A DNA stretch of 64,000 nucleotides from Hemicentrotus pulcherrimus (lineage: Eukaryota; Echinodermata; Echinoidea; Camarodonta; Strongylocentrotidae): contig BEXV01000196.1 of assembly GCA_003118195.1 (NCBI GenBank), positions 235,056-299,055 on the forward strand, given 5' to 3'. The notes under the pieces were generated by a model. The model searched no databases and had not been told where the DNA came from. It saw only the letters and a list, made by a program, of their open reading frames with translations. Of the stretch, positions 1 to 12,800 are shown piece after piece (position 1 is the first letter of the stretch; every line of letters starts with the position of its first letter). A program made the position numbers and the translations under genes.

Positions 1-2
1 AC

Positions 3-291
3 CCTGGGGGTGTTTCACAGAGACACTAAGTAGAAGTTAACTCGAAGTTGAACTTAAACAATTATAGAGAGCCATTTGTAGCCTTGAAATAAAATATATT
101 CAAAAGCAGTATTTTAGACTTTTCATAAATTCCACAACAAGAACATGAAATCTCCTTGATAAGAGAAATAAGAATGAATTAAATCAACATTTATGCCTTT
201 TAAAATAACTTTTACAAAATATTTTCAAAGATGCTAACGGCTTTCCATGATTGTTAAGTCCAACTTAGGATCTTTGTGAAACACCCCCAGG
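3..291. mobile_element. Short non-autonomous DNA transposon (MITE), copy 1
   Basis: The segment starts CCTGGGGGTGTTTCACAGAG and ends with the reverse complement of CCTGGGGGTGTTTCACAAAG, so its 20-bp ends match at 19 positions. Inside each end lies an imperfect inverted 'ctaagttgaacttaa'-like block, so the arms are longer than the clear match. There is no coding capacity. A second copy in opposite orientation lies at 34815-35131. The left flank is only two bases long because the window starts here, so a target-site duplication cannot be judged. Confidence 0.8.
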
Positions 292-3200
292 TAACGTATC
301 AAGCGTATCCATTTGCCATTAATTTAATTTTCCTAGATGGATCAAAGGCTATCTATCTAATCCGTCAATACATTTACCATGTCCCATCTAAAGTACCGAC
401 CGAAGTGGAGTCTGGCTTCAGACTATCCACGGACCTCAGCTGGGGTTGTTCAAATCATCTGACGGCGATACTACGTGATGAGTGATGTATGTGTGTGACA
501 TATACATCAATAAACGATGGAGTTAGCAGACTGAAAGACAAACATGCTCGCATAAGCAAACTCCTGTTTCTTTCGCTCTCACCCGGGGTAACCTTTATTC
601 ACACGACTAGGTGGGCAGCATTCACGAGAATGATCAGAAGAAAAAGAATCGATATATGAAATTTCATCACACATCAAACGCGGCAGAAAAGCCTACAAGC
701 TCCCAAATATTACATTTGTTACATGTATGCAAACGTTTGTTAGTGCTTTACATCAATTTGTCCAAAGATGAAAGTCTCAATCTTACATAATTAATGAATT
801 GACGAATGGTACAACGTTTACAATGTTCCTTTGCCACAAGTGGCGATTGAGACATTCATCAGTTTTCCATGGATGCACATCAGCTCAAAATGATAGACAT
901 CATAATACAGCAGGACTGCTTTGTGAAATTGTGCATCACAAAATTCTTGTTAAAATTACCTATTTCATGTCCTGATCTGCTAAACGTACATGACCACCTT
1001 AGCTTATCTAACACCGGAGTCTTTTCAATAATCTTGAATCCCTTCGTAATAAATATCTGTCTGATAAATATAATGTAGCAATGGAATATAATGTGCATAG
1101 TACATAAAGAGTTAAATTTTATTTACAAAGAAAGTTATAGGCCATATCAAACAAAACATATTGAATGGACAATAAAGTATTAAAAGTACCAAAGTGAACA
1201 AAATACTTCATGAAACTATTAAAAAGAAAAAACCTAATGCGTGACCAAATTGACGCATAATGATAGTTAAATTAGAGTAGTGAGCCTTTCCTACAATCAG
1301 TAAAGTAACCTGTTATTTGATGAGCTAAGTTTGCAATACTAACCTTACCTTTCGTAGACCCCTCCTTCCCTTTTAGACCTTCTAATTGCCGTATAAAGTC
1401 ATACACAAGTGCATAACATATTATGTGGCAAAGGAAAAGTCAATTTTTCTTCTTAACATTTTAAACCATACTGCATGCTGTCATAATTAAAAGGTTAAAA
1501 TATTTGAAAAAGTGCCTCACAATATCACGTTTGTAAGACAATGACAAAGCAAATGGTAGTGCCAGTGGAAAAGGGTGGTGAGTTTTGTGAAGCCCACGAT
1601 GAGGAGTGAGAAGACGAAGACAAATTTCATTAGATTTTCTTTCTAAATAATTATATAGCTATATTCATATCAGGTCATTGACCAGTCTAATGATTTCTCT
1701 TGTGAATATTGGACGTGGCGCCACTGGTACGTATTCACAGTAAGCCCCTGAGTAATACTACTTAAGCTCTATATGAGGGGCAAGCGAGTTGTGATCTTCA
1801 ATAAATGGAAATACCCTCATCAAGATCTGATATATCTACGACAGTCAATTGCCTTAGCCATCCTCATGACTGAAAAGTATTATTCTTAATCTGTGCCAAA
1901 GCTAACTATGTCTGGTATGCTGGTACAAAGATCTTTTAGAAAAAAGTATGGAGACAAAAATATCATCAATCTGGAGTACTTTATGGCTTAACAAATAATA
2001 ATCACATGATCAAATATTATTGATTAACCAAAACACCGCTTGAAAGCCAGACTACACTTTTCTTTGATTACCCAATTCAAGCTTCGGCGTAAGCCTGGTT
2101 TGCTCCCTGCCTCGGTTACTCGATACTATTCACACATTTCCACAAACTCGCCTCTCCTTTTGAAAATCATGCTGGTGGAAATCTCTGAAGAGGAGTCCGT
2201 AATGAAATTTCATGGTTCATGGTGGACCAGTTCACTCAACAGACGAATATCGATTTTGAGACTCTGGTGAAGGCATGGACGAATGAGAGGCTAATGTTGG
2301 AATGCGAAGAAGGTATAATGTATTGCATTCGGCAAACTCATATTGGAAGCAGTATAGTCAGCAAGAGAAGGTGCATTAAAAGTGAACCCCAAAACCTTCT
2401 GGAAAATGCGTTCCACAAATTCTCTCCACCTGCTCCTTGGGAGCAGTCCTAGAAGGGTTGCGTTTAGAGGGAGTTGGGGGNGGGGTTCTTGCATTCGAGA
2501 GAACGTTTCTGTGGTGCTCGTTTTTTGTGTGGGGGCTATGGAACCGTTCCTGCTCGATTTGTATACTACTTTGACTAAAAAAAAAGACACAGTATATCTC
2601 TTCCTTTTTATACGTTCGCAGGAACAAAAGACGTCAAGGGTTTTGACATTTGCGGAGTTATTCCTAGAATTGCCTTGAACTAAGTAAAAAGAAAGTAACA
2701 CAAACTGAGAGATTTAATTGGTATCCCGCCTTCACTTTTACAAAAAAAGTTTGCGTTTGCCAGGTAAACTCCAAATGAAGCCTTGCAATCGTTTGAGAAC
2801 ATTCATCCGTCTTCAAAATATTTATAAATTCATATTTTCGTAAACCATTTAGCGCCTGCTCGAATGGTAAAATGAGAATGAACCGATGCATACCAAAGCC
2901 TCATGCCAACATGGCCATGGCCATTTCGCCACATTGCTTTCATTCTACGCAAAATACAAACTGTATTGGAAGAGAGAATTTATAAAAATGACTCATTCGC
3001 ATATTGTTGCAGACACAGAAATTGAGTCGAAAATTGATGAAACCCTTTCACCCGACGGAGCTCGTCAGAGTTTGATCGGTGGAGAGATATTTGGAAAAGA
3101 GTGCTGCTAGCAGGATGATAAGGGTAACACGGTTGCTAGGGGTAACCAAGAAAAAAGGGAAACGGGCCCCCTGTAGGGAACGGGTTATAACATTGTAAAG

Positions 3201-6200
3201 TGAGAAATATGTGAGTTATTATGAACGCAGATCATGCAGGGTGTGATGTGAGGATGTTTGTACAAGCGATGGTGCAGGAAATTGCGAAAGTCTCTCAGCC
3301 TCACCTGTATCTTGAAATACAGAATCGGGAGAAGAGATGGAGGGCCAGATGGTTCACGCTGGGGATCGTGGCTCCCAATTTATTTTTTTCAAGGAAAAAT
3401 TAGTGAATTTTCATCCCAAATTTATGACTGACGTGAAGTTATTTTATTTTTGTTTGTTATTGTTTTGCCTAGAAAGATTTATTGACTTTAATATCACATC
3501 TTGATTAACGTGAAATTTATTTCATATTTCATAATTTAGATTTCCAGGGATAAATTTGTGATTTTCCCCCATAATTTGTTATTGACTTGAAATCTAATGT
3601 ATACATTAAAGCTCGCTGATACTTATTAATTACGATCTTATAACTATCATCATTGGATGAAAAACAAGTTTACATCTTTTAACTTTACTTTAAGTTGTCA
3701 AATGGCGCATTTTAGTCTACTGGTAAAAAAAAAAAATCATACTTGTTCTAGAGAACGAAATAATTCCAAATATAGAACAGTTCTTTCAAACAGCTAATGC
3801 CTGAGGCAGGTGTGTATATTTAAACAAACCTTATTCGCTTAGGGTAAAATGATACATCAAGCAATTGAATTGAACGATATAGACTCGGGTTCGCATTACG
3901 GTAAGTGGATTGTATAACTTTAATGGAATATAGATTATGTAAATTAAATACAAGGTCCGGATTAATGTAACTATAGACGTAATTGAATCGGAAATGCTCT
4001 CTGATATGGCGCTCCATTAGGACAACAAGTTCATACTGGGAAGTATAAATTCATACCGCTAATACACAAACCATTCGATGGGGATATATATATACATGCA
4101 AAGTGAAATATCGGATTCACCAATTGAATTCAATTTCAACCCCCAACTTAGGTAGTCGTTAAAATGTGCATACATGTAGGTCATTTAAATGCAAACCACG
4201 CATCCGAGCAATCATTTATTATTTAGGGCTCTTGCATAAAAGGGGAAGGCTTTTTGCTCGTACATATTAAAATAAATAGGCTCTCCGGACCCCGGGCATT
4301 GGGCAATTTATCCCAGCTGATTTTTTTATTGCAATATACATACATGTGACGGATTCAAAAACACAGTTAACAGTAATACATTCTCGCGGGTAGCACAGAT
4401 GTTTTGGTTGAACAATGGCATGTTCTATAGGTTGGAGCAACAACAGTAAGCTCAATCACAACAAAAGAAAACCTTTGCGCTGCTACTTTTTGGTTATTTC
4501 ACAGACATGAAATGTTTCTTCAGTCTATAATTACAAGCCCAACATAAATTACCTCGTTAAACACACACACACGCACACACCAAAACAAATCAATAAAGCG
4601 AACCTATTGTTGTTTCAGAATTTTATGAATGTCTAAATGAATCAGTTGTTTCCTTAAATTAGCACCATTCTTATTTCGCACTCTTACGTACAGTAATAAA
4701 AACATTTACTATTGAACTAATGTAAATAAAGATTACAAAATGCAACAAAGGTCCAATTTGTATAGGTAAAACGTGATTATAGATTCCGATCCGTATTGCT
4801 AAGCTGTGAAACTTTAATGCTTCTTTCCAGCTAACTCGTTCTTATTCATGGACAGCACAAGGTATCAACTCGAGAAGGAACTCAACATTTCTGTAATTTT
4901 AGTTGTTGTTCATTCTGCTTATATATTATTTGCATTTATTTGTGCCGAGACAAATATAATAATGGTACAAGACTTAAGTCTGGAGAAACAACAATGTCTT
5001 GTCATCGATCTGCAGATAGCGTAGATAAAACAATTAATGTTAAATCTTTGAATAAAAAGTAGCTAAAAATATTGAAAAAACAGATTGAAGGAACTGTGAA
5101 ATGTATCTGTTTGTGACCGGTATATATTATGTAAAGATTTAGAGCAATCTCGATCAAGAGATAAATGTAAAGAAGTCACTAAAAGTTGGCACTAAACTAT
5201 GTTGTGTAAATGTAAACTTTTACATTCCATCTCTTCAAGCGATGAAGTATATTTTAACCCTGTGTGCTAATGTCTTCTGAAACTCTCCATTCGAATCTTT
5301 CCTTTCTATTATATCTTAAAGTAATTTTAGCTTTTTAATTTTTTAAATTTAAGTTTTATCACTCTCATACGGTCCTTTTTTTTCTTACTATTTACCACAA
5401 TGCTATATCATTATGACCAATGCAGATATATATAAGGAAAAGTGAGACGACGCTTTATTTGGCGTCAAAGCGCGTTGTCAGCATCAATCTGGCTTCACCT
5501 TCTTTATGTTTATATCCACACTAAGGAGGCTGACGATAGATAGACATTGATGATATGCTGGCAGTATAGTATATCTGTTTGGCGAGTGTAAATATACGGT
5601 GGAGCAATTTGGAATAAGGTGGGTTTATGAAACCGGGTTGAGTAATTGGGTTCTCTCGGCACACCAGAGACGAATCCCGCATTGGCATGTTAGGGTATAG
5701 GTAGCATAAATGAGGTGAAAACCTAAAACCGTTTGATTTTCTCCTAACGCGGCAGTCGCGCTAAATTGAACGTTGATGCAAAAGATAACCTGCGTAAAAT
5801 TCTACATAAGAAGCTGGTTATGTGGGATTTGGTAAATCACTCGAAATTAACATTTCTGGTTTGGATATTTCTCTTGGTTTTTTTTTTATATCGAATCGAA
5901 ATATAGAAAAAATGTGGATGATATGTATGTTTTTAGCGGTACTGAAAGCTGAAAGAACAAATGGATCGATCGGACTAAAGTTCTCTTAAAATTAAAAAAT
6001 AAAAGTGATCATTATGGGGAAAATAAATCTTATTTTTGACACAAATTCCCATAACAAATCTCATTTACTACAAAACAGATTGCTCCTTAGAACATGTCTC
6101 ATGCTTTTCCAATAATTTGGCAAGAATAATAATGGCGTCATATAGGGCCTTCTGCTGTAATTTGAAAATTGTAATGAAATCGGAAGCCTTTCCTCGGGGA

Positions 6201-9195
6201 GTCCATGTCATGGGTCCTTTTCCAATGAATCGTGAACTATGCTACGAGTTGTGGGATTATATCGTGGAGGTGTTGTAGTCATCAAATTATATTCACCACA
6301 CAGGCTTTTGTGGAGGAGATGTTAAAGGCATATGAAGTTGCCTTCTGGTTTGCTGATGATGTTACACGCTGTGCGCTGTCAGGCAGACATTACAGATGCT
6401 GCGACAGGTAATTTAGCAAGCCTCCATTCTTGGGGACCGTTCACACGCATCGAACTGCTTCAGCACGGAAAATTATTATAATGGTAAATAGTGTTTACTG
6501 ATCCTCATATATGATAAAAAGGATAACATTGCGAATGGGCCCTTGGTAGGATTTTATTTCCGAGGTCTAGGAATTTCGAGCGCGATAGCCAAAGTGGACT
6601 TTGTGATCTTTTAAGGTTAAAGACGACAAACTTGCTTTTAGAAAACTGTGTCTTAAAATCATTTATAGATGTTTGTTAAGGAAGGAAATTAAAAGGCTGG
6701 GGCTGCTGTTGTTTATGTCTTTTTAAGGCAGAAGCATTCTCATGCCAAATGGGAACGGGCCTTATGACTCCGAACATTATAGCCGCTGTTATCGTTGTAG
6801 TGACGTTAATTGGGAAATGTTGTCGGTGCGGTGTCAGGCTATTGTGATCATCTAATTATGCATGCAGTCAATGATGGATTACGAACGATAGTGGTGAAAA
6901 GTGCACGACCTATTCAAGTTCAAGATATCACGAAAAAGATAATATTAAGAGGGTAACTCTGTCAAAAGGTCATTCCTTTTTTAAACTGGCGCATGGTAAT
7001 ACACAAAAACATCTACGAAAAATACAACCAGGGTACACATCTTTTCTAGGAATAAGTAATACAAATCGAGAGTAATAACAAGACTTGTTAATACCAGGCA
7101 GGTATATGCGCCATATGTACATACACTGCACATACTTATTGTGTACGTATGTGTTTGTTTGGTAAAGTTTATTGTGACACAATTATCACAATATACTCAT
7201 GTTTCATCCTTAATTAAACAAAGGTAGTAATATGTGACAAAATCAACATGATATATTCTCAATTATGAGCAGTGGCTGTGTGTTACCTCAGGCCAATCTA
7301 ACTATGATAACACACCACGCTCGTGCAATAATACGGACAGTACTTCGATTTAACCATCGTACAATTGAATTATCAGCTGTGTATTGACTTCTTTATAGCG
7401 TGTCAATAGATGGTTGCCAAACGGAATCGACCTTCCTCACTGTCACTCAGAATCATATGTGCATATAAGCATGCAATCGTGTTATAAGCATGTAATTGAC
7501 TGCCAGACGTGTATTTTTTTAAAAGTCAATTTATCAATTATCATCGCACCAACTTATGATTGCTCTGGCCAATAAATCATTTCTTCACGAGGAGGAGAAA
7601 GTGTGGGCAGCGGTGCAGGTATAGTGCCCTATCGTATTCAATATAAAAGAAGTGCTACCAAGCCCAAGTTTCAAAAAAGTATTCTAGTAAAATTAAGTTA
7701 AAACGTTACTGTGCATACTGATCGAGAATCGATTTTGTTTTGTTTTTCTACCTCAAGTACAATACATTCTGCATACACTTTCCAATTTAGATCGACATAT
7801 CTTTTTAAGTGAAGGTTTTAACAACAACCAAATAAAAATGGCAAAAAAGAAGAGACAGAAAAAACATAAAGATATAATCTCAGAATGGTAAAGCAAAGAA
7901 TACAGAAAATACGGAAAGCGTTCAACCCTGAAATAATTGAACATGACTCGAGACTTCACGCGTTACGCGTTATATTTTCAGACGCGTGAAATATCGCGCT
8001 CTACAGTATTAGCGTATTTTCACCGGTCGGATAAGACGCACGCTTATTCGATAATCGAATTCATTCAAGCGGATCAGTTCAAGATCAGATTTGGTGCCTG
8101 CAATAAATCAGTCAAACAGAAGTCCAAACCTGATGTAGAGCACTTGTAGGTAGACTTTTGAAAAGAAGATGTACACTCCTGATATTGACATTTTTAAAGT
8201 CTATCCGCCATCAATTTTTGTTGAAGTGAAATAATATTATGAATTCATGCATTCAACTGTCATTTCTATCACCATTCCATGTTTCCACATCTTCATGTTG
8301 AGTATTAATATATAAACGACGAGACTGATCATTCCACGCATCGTTTGATAAATACCTCATTTCAAATTCAATATAAGGTTGGATTATGGGCAAGGTAAAC
8401 AAATGATGTGTGCGCTTTCTCGCTCATTTTGTTACTACATGGCAAAATATCATAGTGGCAATATTGTAGGTGCAAGTCTCAAATATACTCGATCTTGCGG
8501 ACTTCCGTTCTCTTGAACTCTTACAAGGCCAGGGGAAATCGATTTCGCGAACATTTGGTCAAGAGGGCTTTAGACTGTTAATTAGAAGCATCTAAAGATA
8601 AACATTGTCGAGTATCCTTTCTATTAAGAAACGAGGAATAATTTTGTATTTAAGAAAAAAATCATTGTGATTTAAATGCTTAAACATTTAAATAAATGTC
8701 AATCCTTTGCAGGGTCCCTCCGAAACATGCCTTTAAGTCCTTAATCAGCTGAATGCTATGACAAATGATGCGCGATTTGACAAGTCTGATAATGGATTCT
8801 TACACCTAGGGCAGCTGTTTACGTGAATACAGTTCAAGCCATTTGCTCGGCAAATCCTGCATATTCCGACCATTAGAGTAACAGAACATTATTCTGCGCT
8901 TCCTTGTATAGTGCGCAGAATTAAGACTTTCCTCTTGCATTACTATATGGCTCTTGGTAATATGTTAACACTGGATAATCCATCTTTGTCAATTGTTCTT
9001 TGCTAGACATGTTGTTGCTCGATTGTCACAGTTCAAACACGATATTGAATATATCATACTTTGTAAAATGTTGTCGGAAAGAGAAAACAGAATTCATAGA
9101 TTAAAAGTACATCAACAATTATACAGAACATTACTCCTAAATTTAAAAGAGATACGAAAGAAAAGTAACTGCTTATTTTTAACTGATTAAGTAAA
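292..9195. other. Non-genic stretch, no gene recognised
   Basis: I see only short frames without codon-like quality or recognisable motifs. Minor contents are an ambiguous base in a G run at 2481, an A run near 3726-3737, a short CA repeat near 4562-4580, and a CpG-rich nested palindrome at 7955-7994 (listed separately). Confidence 0.6.
7955..7994. repeat. Nested CpG-containing palindrome
   Basis: TTCACGCG (7955-7962) pairs with CGCGTGAA (7983-7990). Overlapping it, ATATTTTCA (7972-7980) pairs with TGAAATAT (7987-7994) across a 6-base loop. The two stems share bases, so they are alternatives. CpGs are concentrated here in an otherwise CpG-poor AT-rich stretch. No function is assigned. Confidence 0.5.
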
Positions 9196-9870
9196 TCTAC
9201 TGTAGATTAAGCAGTATATAGTCACCATAATATAAAATTTACATCTACTAGTCAATTTAAGAGGAGTATACAATGCAATGTACAATAGTACATCTACATC
9301 GCCTACAGATTAAAAAAAAAAGAAGCATATCCAAATGTACAATAGACCAACCCAGTATATCTACATCTACTATAGATCGATACATTATATCAACATCTAT
9401 GATAGATAAAACTATATTTACTTACATGTAATACATATCAACATCTGATACAAACATATAAATATCAAAATAGTACACCTACATCTATTAAAGATCAGAG
9501 CTCCATATCTAAATATACAACAGAATAATGCATTATTTCCACATCCATATAGAGTCATATCAATATAATACTTACTTCTAACTTGAATTAATTAAAATAT
9601 AAAAATAGATTATCTCCATCCACTAAAGATCAGTACAGTATATTCATATCTACTTCAGATCTAAACGATGTGTCTAAAAATCTATATAGAGTAAGGAAGG
9701 TATCTGCATCTACTCAGAGTAAAAAAACAGTATCTATATCTCTTTCAAACCCCAAAGCTATATTTATTTAATCATGTCAAATAATACGTCTATATCTACT
9801 GAAGATTTAACAATGTACCTATTTCTCCTGTTTAGGACACAATAGTTAATCCATATCTACCAAATACGCA
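9196..9870. repeat. Diverged minisatellite, consensus like tatctacatctactatagat
   Basis: The motif 'tatctacatctact..agat' recurs roughly every 30-40 bases with many substitutions and small indels. Recognisable units occur near 9352, 9383, 9470, 9604, 9634, 9700 and 9781. Several units end in a short AGAT/GATC box that is partly complementary to the 'atcta' start, so units can fold back on themselves. The strand is strongly A+T biased and G-poor. No frame is open through the array. It looks like an old tandem array decayed by mutation. Confidence 0.7.
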
Positions 9871-12800
9871 GTGCAAATGGAGAAAATTCCTAAACATGGA
9901 GGAAATTGAAATTTTAAATGGTCCTTTCATGTACATGAATATGAAGGGCTCGCCCCAATTTGAATTTAATATAAGTGGTCTTTGATTTCATATTTTGCAT
10001 ATAGTTTCGCGTTTTGTCATGTCTTTATTGGATTTATCTACTTCAATGCTCATAATGGCTTAGACAAGTTAAGGGGAGTTCGCATGTAAGTATTTGGGAA
10101 TAATTGCCTGTCCTAGCTTCCCCCACAAATCATTTGACATCACTACCTCCACAGGGACCCTTCCCCTGCCCCCACAACTCACAAACACATATAACCACAA
10201 ATTTAGAAAGGAGGGGTAAATTGAATGAGTGGGAAACTTGGTCCGAATTGAAAAGCAATATTCATGGTCATATGCCAATTTTGGAGAGTGAATGCAAATT
10301 GAAATCACTTTGAGGCACATCAATATACGTATCGTTTGGGAGAAAGAAAATGCGACCCGCCATACGGTACTGCACAGCCAAAAACAAAGGACTGCTCCGA
10401 ATAATAAAAAAAATGTTTCATGACGCAGGACGCTGAAAATAAATGTTTTTAAAACGAGATAGTGCATGGAATTACAATGTTACAAAACCATGGATAGGAA
10501 ACACGAAATTCAATAATGAATGAAGTCAGTAATGATTACATAATTTGAAAACAGAATTAGATAATATTAATGAATGTATGTAAAATGATGTTACTCAGAA
10601 TTTCGTAATGTGTTCTTTTGCATCGTTGGGCCTAAGTGATTAGAAAAAAATGTATACAATTTTGACAATAACATCGCATGGATCGCAGGTATCAACCAGA
10701 ATTGTCAGACGATGTTAATATTGAACGTTTTTCATGGCAGGCAGTGAACAGACAAATATCAAATTACCGTACTCGCTTATTCTATTACAGACAATAATTG
10801 TAGCCTATATAGATGTCCCTTTTTTGCTGAAGGTTTAATATGAGAACCCCCGCCACACACGACCAACGTCGATCTAATTATCAGACTTGCGTTGCTAGAA
10901 TAAACCGACTCGTGCAGGCGTGAATTTGTAAAGCGTGTATTTACGTAAGCTCCTTCTTTTTATTTATTTTTTTTTAAAGAGAAGGTTGACTGCTAGTAAA
11001 TATGAAGTATTGATTGTGAGCTTTCCAATTCTGTGTATGTCAGTTTGGAATGCTAATGGAAATGTACCATGAAAATGATAACTCTTCATTATGATCTCAT
11101 ACTGAAAATATGACCAGAAATATCCGGATAAGTTAGGACTTAATTAGTATGCCTCAAGTGTGTTTACTGCGAAGACCTTCATTAATATGTGTATTTGCAT
11201 GTGATTTGCATCTAAATTAAGATATTTTCCTATCACTTTGACCATCCCAAAGCCTCGTAGTATACATCGATTAGTTTGCAAACATGCAATCACCAGACCA
11301 TTTTTCGAATTTATCTGTATATATTAAAGCTGAAAAAGAGGAGAACAAAATACACATGATATGCAGACAGGGGAGGGAAATCAAAATATTAGTTATTAGG
11401 CCGATTTTATGAGATAGTTAAACACTTTGTATGTACTATACACATGGGAATATCTATAAGAAATTATTATGATGAATAACGAAGAAACATCCATGGACTT
11501 GTATAAGCTATCTCGAAGGAGTGTTTTAGTGTGATTTGCATCCATGTATTGAATTTCAACTTGATTTAATTTGAGAACATAGTGAACACTTTAATCTGGC
11601 ATCCATAAGAAAGGACGTTTCTAAATTGAATCGTTACCCCCATAACAAATGAATGCATAATGCGTGCAAACCTTACTCGATCTAAAGGTCATGCCTTCGA
11701 CGTTCATCCTCTCATTCACTCTTACGGAGCCCCAAACCCACTACGAAATGCACAAAAGGAATGATTTACAATCTATTTACGTACTGCATTTTTTTCCTAT
11801 ACACGATGTCCTGATATCTACTCACATGTATGCTAGATCAGCCTGTGCTAGATACATGATTTACGAATTGGAAGAACGCTACGGTGATAGTGAGCACACC
11901 CTAAAAGGACTCTTGAATCGTACAACGGAAAAGAACTGTTGCAACGTGCACAGAAAACTGTTTAAATAAACAAAAAACAAAAGAGTTGGTAAACCCGGTA
12001 TAGATATGACGAGGTGTCGAGGTTTAAATACATGGCAAATGCGCGTAGTAGTGGTTCTACTTGTATTAACTTAGCTCTGTGTTGTAACTATTATGTAAAG
12101 TATTATATGTATATGATAATTAAAAATAGTGCAGCATTTTACCAGAACCAGGCTTTACAGTTACAAAGCAATTATGAGATGAAAAAGGTGAATGGTTTTT
12201 ACCCTAAAAATTCAAAGATGTATACAACAACAGAGTGATGAACTTAACCGTGTAGTATTTCTTCTGTGAAAAATAATTGTAGAACAGTTCCAAGAAGAAG
12301 GATTGTTAGTAAGTAGGAATGATGGCCATGAACTGCTTAGCGGTATTCAGGCCGGTGCACAACGTCGTAAATCATTCTTCTGACGTAATGGGTCAAGTAG
12401 AAAAACTTGACTTTAAGGTGTTAGGGCTAAGATTTATGTGACCCGCCTGCAGCACGATTTCAAACTTGGCCGTATTAATATGAGCAATGGCATTATTAGA
12501 GAGAAGCATGTCGTGTCATTGGTGTTGTATAGTTGCAACGCACGTGCTAAGGATACTGTTTCAAGTGAATTTAATTCTTTTCACACGATGATGGAGAGAT
12601 ATAACTGGCATCTCATCTTCAAATGGGGCGGAACATGACAGATAATAACTTATATTCAGGAATTAGATCATACTTGTGTCGCCATTTTAGAATATCATTG
12701 GTGAAGGCGCCAGGTTAATAGTAAGGTTTTTGTAGACTAGGATTTCAATTAAACGGTTGACGGCGTATGTATATAGGTTGCGTGAGAGAGAGCTTTGGTG

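Noticed and set aside
2291..2701. 136-codon minus-strand frame
   Set aside because: Length is within chance for this window, it crosses an ambiguous base in a G run, and it has no recognisable motif.
10069..10467. 132-codon minus-strand frame
   Set aside because: No motif or supporting splice signals; length is compatible with chance.
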